Assembly (NCBI RefSeq): GCF_900129635.1
Contig: NZ_FSRB01000001.1
Span: 597,501 to 661,500, forward strand
Direction of reading: 5' to 3'
From: Singulisphaera sp. GP187
GTDB lineage: Bacteria > Planctomycetota > Planctomycetia > Isosphaerales > Isosphaeraceae
DNA: 64,000 bases
A program made the translations under genes and the position numbers. The notes under the pieces were generated by a model. That model did not search any database. It was not told the DNA's origin and saw only the letters and a program-made list of their open reading frames with translations. Position 1 is the stretch's first letter, and each line of letters opens with the position of its first letter. Positions 39,066-48,074 of the stretch are shown one piece after another.

Positions 39066-40052
39066 ATGGAATATGTCAATCTTGGAAAAACGGGACTGAA
39101 GGTTTCCCGGCTCTGCCTTGGGTGTATGAGCTACGGAGTGCCCGAGCGCGGCGCACACCCCTGGACGCTCGATGAGGCGAAAAGCCGGCCTTTGATCGAG
39201 CGGGCTCTCGAGCTCGGGATCAACTTCTTCGACACCTCCAATTCCTATTCCGACGGGACGAGCGAGGAGATCATCGGCCGCGTCCTCGGCGATCTCGCCC
39301 GGCGCGAGGAGATCGTGATCGCGACCAAGGTCTATTACCGGGCGCGAACCGGACCGAACGGCCGGGGCCTTTCCCGAAAGGCGATCTTCACGGAGCTTGA
39401 TGCGAGCCTGCGCCGGCTCGGGACGGATTATGTCGATCTCTATCAGATCCACCGTTGGGATGCGGAGACGCCGATCGAGGAGACCCTCGAGGCGCTTCAC
39501 GATGTGGTCAAGGCGGGCAAGGCGCGGTACATCGGTGCCTCGTCGATGCACGCCTGGCAGTTCAGCAAGGCACTCTACCTGGCCGACCTCCACGGCTGGA
39601 CCCGCTTCGTCTCGATGCAGGATCACTACAACCTGCTCTACCGCGAAGAGGAGCGGGAAATGATCCCGCTCTGCCTCGACCAGGGGGTCGGGCTCATGCC
39701 TTGGAGTCCGCTGGCCCGAGGGCGATTGGCACGCCCCTGGGACCAGAAAGGGAGCACCGAACGAGCCGAGACCGACGAGTTCGGAAAAACGCTTTACGCG
39801 AAAACCGAGGAGGCCGACCGGGCGGTCGTGGATCGGCTTGGTGAAGTCGCCGAAGTTCGCGGGCTTTCCCGGGCGCAGTTGGCTCTGGCCTGGCTGCTCC
39901 ACAAGCCTGGGGTCACGTCGCCGATCATCGGAGCCACGAAGCCGCACCACCTGGAAGACGCGATCGGCTCGCTCTCGGTCAAGCTCTCACCCGAGGAACT
40001 CGTCCGCCTTGAGGAGCCGTACGTGCCCCATCCCGTTCTGGGGTTCTCCTGA
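39066..40052 (+). CDS. Aldo/keto reductase
   Basis: 328 residues; the ATG at 39066 has AGGGAAG about eleven bases upstream (a GTG at 39054 overlaps that site). It is a TIM-barrel NADPH-dependent oxidoreductase. The catalytic tetrad is visible: Asp and Tyr in NFFDTSNSYSDG, Lys in IATKVYY, His in YQIHRWD. The cofactor region ends with SPIIGATKPHHLEDA. It resembles the YajO/aryl-alcohol-dehydrogenase-like group. Substrate unknown. It has no clear operon partner. Confidence 0.94.
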   Translation: MEYVNLGKTGLKVSRLCLGCMSYGVPERGAHPWTLDEAKSRPLIERALELGINFFDTSNSYSDGTSEEIIGRVLGDLARREEIVIATKVYYRARTGPNGRGLSRKAIFTELDASLRRLGTDYVDLYQIHRWDAETPIEETLEALHDVVKAGKARYIGASSMHAWQFSKALYLADLHGWTRFVSMQDHYNLLYREEEREMIPLCLDQGVGLMPWSPLARGRLARPWDQKGSTERAETDEFGKTLYAKTEEADRAVVDRLGEVAEVRGLSRAQLALAWLLHKPGVTSPIIGATKPHHLEDAIGSLSVKLSPEELVRLEEPYVPHPVLGFS

Positions 40053-40413
40053 AACGGCTTTTGTTCGTATCGCGCACAAGCAAAAGTAAACAACGATCCG
40101 CGACGGGGCGTGAATCTCGATGGATTTCCGGCCCGGCCGTATCCCCCTCGGCCCATGGCAATTCCTCGGACTCTCGCCAACCCCGAGGGAATTACGGCCG
40201 GGCCGGTCGTGGTACTACAAACCAACCCGTTGCGGAACCCGCAAGGAAACCGTTCACGGGCCGAGGGTAACAAAACTATAGTGAAATCGAAGCTTTGGTG
40301 TCGCCTGCCATCCGCATGTGGAAATGGCGAGCCGGCGAGTCCGAACCACCCGGCATTCAGATGGCGAAGCGATTCGGGAAGAAGCCGTAAGCGCCGTCGG
40401 ATGCCTTGGACGA

Positions 40414-40655
40414 TCAGACGAATGGCACTAGCTTAAGACACAATCCTTTGCTTTCAAACGATTTGCAGCTCTTGCTCCGCGGCCTAGCAAAAAAACATAG
40501 GGATATGTGCCGTAGAGTACTTGGCTACGAAACGAGAGGTTTTCAGTTTACTGAAATCGTGTTCATTAATTTGAATCTCGAGTGTGGCAACACGAAATTC
40601 GGCGTAAAGCTATGCGACATCAAGGCTTTTGCTTAAGCTGGTGCCATTCGTCCGA
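40414..40655. mobile_element. MITE-like element with 24-bp terminal inverted repeats
   Basis: The left end (40414-40437) contains GACGAATGGCACTAGCTTAAG and the right end (40632-40655), read in reverse complement, contains GACGAATGGCACCAGCTTAAG; 22 of 24 positions match. About 190 AT-richer bases lie between. No transposase is encoded, although one plus-strand frame (40406-40636) is open by chance. No target duplication is obvious. It looks like a non-autonomous element mobilised by an IS with the same ends. Confidence 0.72.
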
Positions 40656-40849
40656 CACACCGACGCGTCTTCAGTGTTGCCTCGCGTCCTGTCGGGACTC
40701 GGTCGGCCTTTGTGATTTGACACTTGTTTGTGTGTGAACGATCGTTACCCTCGGCCCGTGAACGCGTACACCGCAAGAATCATTGGCTCTTTAGCTCTGT
40801 CGCGATTCGATGAAAGTCAATGGGTGGCCCGGCCGTTTGGGAATCACCT

Positions 40850-40876
40850 CGGCGGCTGTTTCTGGAACAGCCGCCG
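40850..40876 (-). terminator. Hairpin after the VOC gene
   Basis: An 11-bp stem CGGCGGCTGTT / AACAGCCGCCG with a five-base loop, 27 bases past the minus-strand stop at 40904. No T-run follows, so termination is uncertain. Confidence 0.5.
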
Positions 40877-40903
40877 AAGCTGGGGTTCCGCTGGAAGTGA
40901 TCG

Positions 40904-41326
40904 CTACTTGAGGCTGACTCCGCCGTCGGAGTTGAGCACCCAGCCCGGGTTCCAGGCGATTTCCCAGGGGTGTCCATCGGGATCGGCGAAGTAGCCGGAG
41001 TAGCCTCCCCAGGACGTTTCTGACGCCTCCTTGAGGATCGTCGCCCCGGCGGCCGCGGCCTCGCGAAGCAGGGCGTCGACCTCCTCGCGGCTCCGGAGGT
41101 TCTGCGCCAGCGTCGGCGATCCGACACCGACGCTGGCCACCGGAATGCGGGCGTCCGCGGCGAGCTCGTGCCTGGGGAAGAGGGCGAAGACCATTCCGGT
41201 CATCTGGTAGAAGACCACGTCGTCGCACGCGAAGCCCGCGCGCCAGCCGAGCCCCTCTTCGTAGAACCGGCGTGCCCGCGCCAGGTCCGTTACGCCCAGC
41301 GTGATCAGGCTGACTCTCTGCTCCAT
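40904..41326 (-). CDS. VOC family (glyoxalase-like) protein
   Basis: 140 residues; ATG at 41326 with GGGGAGC upstream. The sequence starts VSLITLGVTDLARARRFYEEGLGW and ends GGYSGYFADPDGHPWEIAWNP, the paired beta-alpha-beta units of the vicinal-oxygen-chelate superfamily. Likely metal ligands include a Glu in the final WEIAWNP strand. Members include glyoxalases, dioxygenases and antibiotic-binding proteins; this one is of the generic short type. It lies 45 bases after the AraC-type regulator and probably shares its transcript. Confidence 0.9.
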   Translation of the reverse strand: MEQRVSLITLGVTDLARARRFYEEGLGWRAGFACDDVVFYQMTGMVFALFPRHELAADARIPVASVGVGSPTLAQNLRSREEVDALLREAAAAGATILKEASETSWGGYSGYFADPDGHPWEIAWNPGWVLNSDGGVSLK

Positions 41327-41371
41327 CGGAGTGCTCCCCTTTTTGATTCTGTTTTTTTCGGTTCCGAGCGT

Positions 41372-42198
41372 TCAATCGCAGGGGATGATAGGGGGTTCGC
41401 CGCTCGCCGTCTTGAAGAAATCGGCCATGGCGAGGGTGCTCGCCGGGTTGGCGAGGACCGAGGTCGGCGTGTTGTCGGCGAGTTCGCGCACTTCGCGGCT
41501 CATGTGCGCCTGGTCGGCGTATCCGGCCTCGAAGGCCAGGGCCGCCAGGTCGAGCCGAGGCGCGGGCTCGTTCCGGGCGAGCTCGAGCAGTCGTTGGAAG
41601 CGGAGGATGCGCTGAAGAGTTTTGGGGCCGTAGCCGACGGAGTCATGGAAGCGACGATGAAGTTGGCGGCTGCTGATTCCCAACGACCGGCTCAGCTCGG
41701 CGATTCGGCCGTTGGGTCGTCGGCCATCCAGGCCACCGCCGCGATGACGAGGTCGTCGGTCGGCCCCGCGCGGTCGAGTCGGTCGAGCAGGGCCGTCTCG
41801 AACTGCCTGATTCTGGCCTTGGTCGTCGGCCGCTCGGCGATCTGTTCGAACAGGCGGCTTGCCAACGGCCCCCAGAGATCGACCAGGGGGACCTGGCGAT
41901 CGCGGATCAGCCGGGCGGGAGCTCCGAGCAGCACCGGGGCCAACCCGGGTCGAAACCGGACGCCGATGAAGGTCGAACGCGGTGGGATCGGGGCCACGAT
42001 CATCCGCGTCGCCGGGCCGACGACGAGCGGAGGCTCCTCCTCGGTCCAGATGACGTCGGTGCAACCGTCGGGCAAGACGCGCTGAGGATAGGCCTGGCTC
42101 CCCTCGCCGGTTTGCTGAGTCCACGTGCAGACCACAAACCGGGCGAGCGGAGCCGCCGGCGCGAATTCCTGATACTCGGATGCGGGATAGTCACTCAT
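41372..42198 (-). pseudogene. AraC family regulator, split by a frameshift
   Basis: Starts at the ATG at 42198. The first frame (42198-41692) encodes an N-terminal DUF6597-like domain beginning with EFAPAAPLARFVVCTWTQ and ends ...VAWMADDPTAESPS. The second frame (to 41372) carries the DNA-binding part: GRIAELSRSLGISSRQLHRRFHDSVGYGPKTL and LAALAFEAGYADQAHMSREV. One missing base near 41715, where GACCCAACGG would need one more C to read DDPNGRIAEL, joins the two. It is either a recent single-base loss or a sequencing error. Intact, it would be a repressor or activator of about 275 residues controlling the VOC gene. Confidence 0.8.
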
Positions 42199-42247
42199 TG
42201 TTACACGTGTTTTCCGGTGCAGCCGACGCCGCTTGGTTTGCGTCACT

Positions 42248-43372
42248 TCACTTTTTGCGGATCTCGAATCGCCATCGGGTGGTTCCGACCTGCTCGAGTT
42301 CGGTTCCGTTCCAGACTTGCTCCGCGAGAGTTTGCCAGGGGGCTTTCTGATTGGCGTCCAGCAGCAGTGAGTTGAGGTTGATCCCACGACCGAGAGCGTC
42401 GGCCTCCACCGTGCCGATCGCTTGCCCCTCGCAGGTCAGCTCGTACTTGCCGGGCGGGAGTTCCGTGACCTTGAGCAGGTATTGTGACTGGGCCTCCATT
42501 GGCACCAGCCTGCGCGGCGGGAGGCCGATGGGAGGGAGGATGGGGAGGACCGCGTCGGCCCGGGTGAAGGCGAGGACGCCGTCGCTGGAACTGACGTCGA
42601 GAAGCTGGCAGTGAGTCGTTTTCAAGACGCGGCCGCCGGCGCTGATCGTCGCGGCACTTTCGACGGCGGGGGGAGCGAGCAAGTCATAGAGGAGATAGCC
42701 CCAGCCGATATAGGCGGAGTCGGTCAAGTGGATCTTGTCTTTGAGCATGCTGTAGGTGGGATCGTCCGTTTGCGCCCCCGCCTGCATGGCGCCCAGCGGA
42801 TGGTGAGTGTCGACCACGTGCCAGCCGTTCTCCCGGCCGTGCAAAATCATGAGTTCAGCATATTTTTGGCGTTTTGCCGCCGCGGCTTCGCCCGACTTGC
42901 GGACATCGGCGGCTTGTGGGGTGACGAGCACCACCCGCGCTCCGGTCTGCCTGGCCTTCGCGACGCATTGCTCCATGTTCTCAAGGAACTTGGGGACTCC
43001 CTTGTCGCCGCCGCTGGCATCGTTGCCACCGTAGTTGAAGAACACGAGCGTCGGCTTGAATTCGCCGAGCCACTCGTCAATGTGTTCGAGACCGGTCGCG
43101 AACGTTCCGCCGCCCGTCGTAAACTTCTTGAATTGAATGGATAATTCCGGGTGCCTGGTGTGAATGAGGAACTCCAACGTCCGCGGCCAGACCCCGATCT
43201 TGGTCGAGGAACTACCGATCCAGGCGACCCGGTCGCCATCCTGGAACGGGAACGGTGCCGTCGGGGCCTCCGCCCTTGCCTGCACGTCGACCAGGAACAG
43301 GAGAGCGATCAGGGCGCTGAATCGGATGAACCATGAGGGGGAGGGGGACCGCCGGCAAACTTGATGCAGCAT
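42248..43372 (-). CDS. Secreted SGNH/GDSL hydrolase
   Basis: 374 residues; ATG at 43372, ribosome site weak. A signal peptide covers about residues 15-34. The SGNH blocks are present: block I WIGSSSTKIG (Ser), a Gly in TTGGGTF, block III FNYGGNDASGGDKG (Asn) and block V DKIHLTDSAYIGWG (Asp/His pair). It is an esterase or carbohydrate-deacetylase-type enzyme acting outside the cytoplasm. The last 130 residues form an extra beta-rich domain, as in planctomycete sialate-esterase-like proteins. Substrate unknown. Confidence 0.9.
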   Translation of the reverse strand: MLHQVCRRSPSPSWFIRFSALIALLFLVDVQARAEAPTAPFPFQDGDRVAWIGSSSTKIGVWPRTLEFLIHTRHPELSIQFKKFTTGGGTFATGLEHIDEWLGEFKPTLVFFNYGGNDASGGDKGVPKFLENMEQCVAKARQTGARVVLVTPQAADVRKSGEAAAAKRQKYAELMILHGRENGWHVVDTHHPLGAMQAGAQTDDPTYSMLKDKIHLTDSAYIGWGYLLYDLLAPPAVESAATISAGGRVLKTTHCQLLDVSSSDGVLAFTRADAVLPILPPIGLPPRRLVPMEAQSQYLLKVTELPPGKYELTCEGQAIGTVEADALGRGINLNSLLLDANQKAPWQTLAEQVWNGTELEQVGTTRWRFEIRKK

Positions 43373-43735
43373 TGGGGGTGAACTCCGCGGAATATGGACG
43401 GGCGAATCAGGCAGGAATCGCAGTTTCTCGGGGGAATGAGGCCGTGACTGAAACGGCGAAGGCTCGAATCAAGCAGGGTAACGAAGCGAGCCGCTTCGGG
43501 GAATGCCTGAGAGCGGCCGCGCGGCGAAAAACGACGGCTTGAGCGGTCCCATCGACCGGCTTGTGGCCCCCCTGGGCCGCGGGCTACGATATCCTCGGCC
43601 CGTCGCGCTCGATTCCGCGGGGAGCGGCGGCCCGGTTGGGACCACATGTCGCTCTAAAGATAAGGTCGGACGTCCTCCTTGAACGCGTGGGCGAATCCGC
43701 TCGCCGAGTCTTCCACCTCATTCGAGGCCAACACC
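43373..43735. other. Divergent intergenic region
   Basis: 363 bases between the SGNH hydrolase and the tricorn-like protease. No convincing promoter pair, hairpin or gene; both genes need promoters here. Confidence 0.4.
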
Positions 43736-46700
43736 ATGAGCAGGTTCGGATTTCTTGCCTTCGCACTACTCTCCGCCGGAATCGCCGGCTCGGCGCTGGG
43801 GCGTGAGGCGAAGCTCACACGCTACCCCCACTACCACGAAGGCAAGGTCGCTTTCAGCTATCTGGGCGATATCTGGACCGCCAAGGAAGATGGCACCGAG
43901 ATTGTTCGGCTCACGGCCAACAAGTCACGCGATATCTTTCCGCGCTTTTCCCCCGACGGTAAGTGGATCGCGTTCTCGAGCGATCGCGAGGGGGGGCTCG
44001 ACGTCTACATCATTCCCGCCGCGGGGGGCGAGGTGAAGCAACTCACCGTCCACTCGGCCGACGACGTGGTGCTCAACTGGAACCCGGATAGCAAGTCGGT
44101 CCTGTTCGCCAGCCAGCGCGGAGAGGACTTCATGGGTAAGCTCTATACCGTCTCCATCGACGGCGGCATGGCTCGGAACGCCGGACCCGACATGGGAACG
44201 GCCGGCAGCTATTCGCCCGATGGGACCAGGCTCGCGATCAATCGAAAGGCGCAGCCGTACTGGCGGAAAAACTACCGAGGCGCCTACCAGAGCGACGTCA
44301 CGGTCATGGACCTGGCCCTCAAGTCGTTCAAGGACCTCACCGAATACGACGGGATCGACTCCTGGCCCATGTGGAGCCAGGACGGCCACATCTATTTCGT
44401 CTCCGACCGCGACGACAATGCCCAGACTAACCTCTGGCGCGTGCCCGAGAGCGGTGGTGAGGCGACCCGCGTGACCCAGTTCAGCGACGGCGACGTCCGG
44501 TTCCCCGCGCTCTCGAGCGACGGCAAGACGATCGTCTTCGAACGCCACTTCGGCATCGTCAAGCTCGACCTCACCACCCACGAGGTCAAGCCGCTCCGCT
44601 TCACGATCGCCGCCGAGACCCAGGAGAGCCTGACCGAATTCAAGAGCTTCAACTCGACGATCGGCGACTATGACCTCGCCCCGGATGGCGAGCGAATCGT
44701 CTTCGCCGTGCGCGGCGAAGTCTTCACCGCGCCCACCGACGAGGGGGGAGAGCTCCGCCAGATCACCGAAGGAGAGTCGCGTGATCAAGACGTGACTTAT
44801 TCACCCGACGGTAAGTGGCTCGCCTACGTCTCCGACAAGAACGGACGCGAGGAGATTTACGTCATGGCGGCCGACGGGGCCGGCGAGGCCAAGCAAGTCA
44901 CCGACCTCGATGCGCTCAAGTCGTCCTACCTCTGGTCGCCCGACTCCAAGTCGCTCGCCTTCACGACCGCCGACGGCAAGCTGTTCACGATCACGGCCGA
45001 AGGGAAAGACTTGAAGGAACTGGTCTCCTCGAAGTACGGCCGCTTCAGCCGGCCGACCTGGTCCCCTGACGGCAAGTGGATCGCCTACTCTCGGCCCGAC
45101 GTCTCCCGTTCAAGCGACATCTACCTGATCCCGGCCACCGGCGGTGAGGAGAAGAAGGTTACGTTCGACTCCGCCAACGAGTCCAACCCGAAGTTCTCGT
45201 CCGACGCCAAGTCGCTCTACTTCCTTCGGGTCGAAGGGGACGATGAGTCGGGCGATCGGCCCTCCTCGCAGATTTTCAGCATCCCGCTCGAGAAAATCGA
45301 GAAGGACCCCGAAGAGACCGAGGCCACGGCCGCCAAGTCGAGCCGAGCGAATGCGACCGACGCCGTCGCCGAGCCACGGAAGGCCGCGGCCGCTCGAAGA
45401 ACCAGTCCCAAAGAACCGAATATCGACTGGGCCGGCCTGAAGCGGCGGACCCGGCAGGTCACCCATGCGGGGTCGGTCTCCAGCTTCATCCCGGCCAACG
45501 ACGGCAAGACCCTCGTCTTCGTCGCTTCGGAAGCGCAAGGGGGTCGGGGCGGTGCCCGCGCGATCTACACGATCCAGGACGACGGCAAGAAGCTCAACCG
45601 GCTGTCCTCGAGCACGACCGGGACCGGGGAACCCGAGGGCGATGCCCCGCGCGGACCGCGCTCGTTCCGCGGCGGCGGACCCGGCAACCTCAACCTCACG
45701 CGGGATGGCCGGACCCTCTACTTCCAGGAGGGAGAGTCGGTCTATAGCGTGCCGATGTCGGGCGGCGGCGGCGGTGGCGGCGCGTCGGGCGGGGGACGAG
45801 CAGGGGGGGCTTCGCTTGGCGGCGGGTCGCGGAAGAAGGTTGCGTTCAACGTGACGGTCCGGATCGATAAGACCAAGGAATGGGAGGAGATGTTCGACGA
45901 CGCCTGGCGGACGATGAAGTACCGCTTCTACGACCCGAAGATGCATAGCAAAGACTGGGATGCGATGCGGGCCAAGTACCAGCCGTTGGTCCAGTACGTG
46001 GGCGGCCGCCATGAGTTGATGAACATCATCAACGAGATGATCGGCGAACTGAACGCGTCGCACACCGGGGCCTCGGCCGAGGGGGGCCAAGGGGGAGCAG
46101 CAGGCGTCAGCACCCGCCACCTGGGCCTCGAGTTGGATGAGGATCAGGCCGCGGGCCGCTACGTCGTCAGCCACGTCTATGAAGACGGGCCGGCCGACAA
46201 GGATTGGATCAAAATTGAGAAAGGTCATTACCTGATTGCCCTTGATGGCAAGCCGCTCAAGGCGGGCGACAACTACTGGGAGCGGCTTGGCCGGCGGTTG
46301 AATCCGAAGGTCGAGCTGACGGTCAACACCAAGCCCAGCGCCGAGGGGGCGTGGACGATCAAGTACGAGCCGATCTCGCTCACGACTTACGGCCAGCTCC
46401 GGTACGATCGCTGGGTGAAAGGACGCCGCGAGCGGGTCGACAAGCTCTCCGACGGCCGGGTGGGCTATCTGCACATCAAGGCGATGGATCCCCCCTCGCT
46501 GGCGCGGTTTAAGAAGGAGTTGGCCGAGTTTCGCCATAAGGAAGGGCTCGTGATCGACGAGCGCTGGAATGGTGGCGGCAACATCGAGCAAGAGTTGCTG
46601 GCGATCCTGGTTCAGCGCCCTTACGAGGTCTGGCACCCGCGCGGTACCGAGCCGACGCCGCGCCCGTTCTCGGGTTACTACGGCCCGAAGGTGGTGCTTC

Positions 46701-47035
46701 AGAACTGGCGGAGCGCGTCCAACGCCGAGATGTTCCCCGCCGGTTTCCGCGCCTTGGGGCTGGGCAAGCTGGTCGGCACCCAGACCATGGGGGCGGTCAT
46801 CGGCACGGGCAGCTATCAGCTGATCGACGGTTCGAGCATTCGCACCCCCGGCGTCGGCGTCTTCCTGGCCGATGAGGCGCGGACCAACATGGAAAATACC
46901 GGGGTCAAGCCCGACGTGGTCGTCGAAAACTCCCCCGAGGACAACCTCACCGGCCATGATCGTCAGCTCGAAACGGCCGTTCAAGAGGTCATGAAGTCGC
47001 TCAAGGGAACCAACGGCGTGGCCGGTCGCGAGTGA
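43736..47035 (+). CDS. Tricorn-like S41 family protease
   Basis: 1099 residues; ATG at 43736 begins a signal peptide (FGFLAFALLSAGIAGSALG). Residues about 30-600 are beta-propeller repeats of the tricorn/TolB kind (FSPDGKWIAFSSDREG, YSPDGKWLAYVSDKNG, WSPDGKWIAYSRPD). A Gly-rich low-complexity insert (about 680-705, SGGGGGGGASGGG) precedes the C1 domain, a PDZ domain (about 790-860) and the S41 peptidase domain, with RWNGGGNIEQELL and NWRSASNAEMFPAGF; the nucleophile Ser is at 993 or 995. It is expected to degrade peptides in the periplasm. Length (about 1050-1100) is normal for the family. Confidence 0.93.
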   Translation: MSRFGFLAFALLSAGIAGSALGREAKLTRYPHYHEGKVAFSYLGDIWTAKEDGTEIVRLTANKSRDIFPRFSPDGKWIAFSSDREGGLDVYIIPAAGGEVKQLTVHSADDVVLNWNPDSKSVLFASQRGEDFMGKLYTVSIDGGMARNAGPDMGTAGSYSPDGTRLAINRKAQPYWRKNYRGAYQSDVTVMDLALKSFKDLTEYDGIDSWPMWSQDGHIYFVSDRDDNAQTNLWRVPESGGEATRVTQFSDGDVRFPALSSDGKTIVFERHFGIVKLDLTTHEVKPLRFTIAAETQESLTEFKSFNSTIGDYDLAPDGERIVFAVRGEVFTAPTDEGGELRQITEGESRDQDVTYSPDGKWLAYVSDKNGREEIYVMAADGAGEAKQVTDLDALKSSYLWSPDSKSLAFTTADGKLFTITAEGKDLKELVSSKYGRFSRPTWSPDGKWIAYSRPDVSRSSDIYLIPATGGEEKKVTFDSANESNPKFSSDAKSLYFLRVEGDDESGDRPSSQIFSIPLEKIEKDPEETEATAAKSSRANATDAVAEPRKAAAARRTSPKEPNIDWAGLKRRTRQVTHAGSVSSFIPANDGKTLVFVASEAQGGRGGARAIYTIQDDGKKLNRLSSSTTGTGEPEGDAPRGPRSFRGGGPGNLNLTRDGRTLYFQEGESVYSVPMSGGGGGGGASGGGRAGGASLGGGSRKKVAFNVTVRIDKTKEWEEMFDDAWRTMKYRFYDPKMHSKDWDAMRAKYQPLVQYVGGRHELMNIINEMIGELNASHTGASAEGGQGGAAGVSTRHLGLELDEDQAAGRYVVSHVYEDGPADKDWIKIEKGHYLIALDGKPLKAGDNYWERLGRRLNPKVELTVNTKPSAEGAWTIKYEPISLTTYGQLRYDRWVKGRRERVDKLSDGRVGYLHIKAMDPPSLARFKKELAEFRHKEGLVIDERWNGGGNIEQELLAILVQRPYEVWHPRGTEPTPRPFSGYYGPKVVLQNWRSASNAEMFPAGFRALGLGKLVGTQTMGAVIGTGSYQLIDGSSIRTPGVGVFLADEARTNMENTGVKPDVVVENSPEDNLTGHDRQLETAVQEVMKSLKGTNGVAGRE

Positions 47036-47058
47036 ACTGAGAAACCTGGTTCTTACTG

Positions 47059-47106
47059 AAGCTCCCTGTCTTCCTTTCATTCTGATCGCGAGCCAGAGGC
47101 GAGCGA
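47059..47106. repeat. Degenerate fragment of the short repeat module
   Basis: GAAGCTCCCTGTCTTCC and, about 30 bases on, GAGGCGAGCGAAG, the two ends of the module seen in full at 17744-17790. The spacing is similar but the hairpins are decayed. Confidence 0.4.
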
Positions 47107-47133
47107 AGTCTCCAACCCACCCACCAATTCAAA

Positions 47134-47167
47134 CGGCGGCCCACGCTCGATCGAGCGTGGGCCGCCG
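47134..47167. terminator. Bidirectional terminator-like palindrome
   Basis: A perfect 34-base palindrome, CGGCGGCCCACGCTCGA followed at once by its reverse complement. It lies between converging genes and could stop transcription from both sides, though T-runs are weak. Confidence 0.75.
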
Positions 47168-47195
47168 CGTTCCCCAAAAGATTGGGGGGGGCGCC

Positions 47196-47552
47196 TTAGT
47201 TGGCGTCCTTCTTCTTGGCAACGACGGAGATGGACGAGGCGACACCCTTTTCGTGGGTCACCTTGGCACGGACGCCCTTCTTGCCCGCGTCGATTTGCTT
47301 CGTGACGTTCTTCTGGAGCTTCTCGAGGTCGAGCTTGCTCGTCTTCTTCGGCGTCACGTACTCGGTGTCGTCGGTGGTCGTGATCTCGACCTCTTTGTCC
47401 GAGCCCTTCTCGAGCACGGTGATCTTCTTGGTGGCCACGTCGACCTTGGTGATCACGCCGAGGAGCTCGTCGGCAATCGCGGGAATGACAACCACGGTCA
47501 GGGCCACGAGGCTCACGGCCAGGGTTCGCAGGAAGGATCGTCGATGAGTCAT
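47196..47552 (-). CDS. Small exported protein, unknown function
   Basis: 118 residues; ATG at 47552 with AAAGAGGAAAAAAAG upstream. A signal peptide (MTHRRSFLRTLAVSLVAL) ends near PAIADE. The mature part is a Lys-rich beta domain: LLGVITKVDVATKKITVLEKG, VEITTTDDTEYVTPKK, and a C-terminal VRAKVTHEKGVASSISV. This looks like a small OB- or SH3-like barrel seen in many short planctomycete exported proteins. I do not recognise a named family. Ended by the palindrome at 47134-47167. Confidence 0.78.
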   Translation of the reverse strand: MTHRRSFLRTLAVSLVALTVVVIPAIADELLGVITKVDVATKKITVLEKGSDKEVEITTTDDTEYVTPKKTSKLDLEKLQKNVTKQIDAGKKGVRAKVTHEKGVASSISVVAKKKDAN

Positions 47553-48074
47553 GGGACTTTTTTTCCTCTTTGAGCCGGGACAGCTTACCACTCGGCCTGG
47601 GGCCGACCGCGCTTCCGCGATGGAAGAGCGTAGGGGGTCGACCCGCGACTTTGCCGGGACTGGTGAAGTATCAACCCCGCCGAAGTCCGAAAGTAGTGGA
47701 CGCTGTTTTGCGCTAAGCGTTTTTTTTGGGAGTTTCGTGCCGGCCGATCTGAAGTCGAGCCCCACTCATCGAGGCAGAGTCATCTTTCTCAGAGAGTGGG
47801 ATCAGCTTCGGGATCACGTTGACATTTCGGAAAACAGGGGTTGTAAGGTTTTTTGGGATAATTTCTAAAATGGCAACTGGTGGAGCTCGTTCTGGCCGAT
47901 AGTAATCAAAACCAACTCTCTTCACATCCGCGAGCGATCGAGTCTTGACGCCGCGCCTCGAAAAACACCTCGACTACGAAGAGGGGGAAGGATAGGTAAA
48001 GAGAGGCCGTCGACGGCGGCCGCTTCTCCTCAGGCATTGCCTCGAACGGTATCCCGTGACAGAGGACCGCAGCC
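47553..48074. other. Intergenic region, AT-richer centre
   Basis: 522 bases between the divergent small exported protein and the glycosyltransferase. Bases 47770-47930 are AT-rich and contain TTGACA (47819-47824) without a good -10. A 70-codon minus-strand frame there has no recognisable features. Promoters of both flanking genes probably lie here. Confidence 0.4.

Larger units (their letters stand above)
40053..40903. other. Gene-free accessory gap
   Basis: 851 bases with no gene I can support. Bases 40430-40740 are clearly AT-richer and hold the MITE-like element. Bases 40053-40400 look like ordinary GC-rich spacer. Confidence 0.5.

Noticed and set aside
40406..40636. 76-codon ORF inside the MITE-like element
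   Set aside because: No family motif, atypical codons, and it runs into the right terminal repeat; open by chance.
47713..47925. 70-codon minus-strand ORF in an AT-richer spacer
   Set aside because: No ribosome site or recognisable domain; could not be supported.
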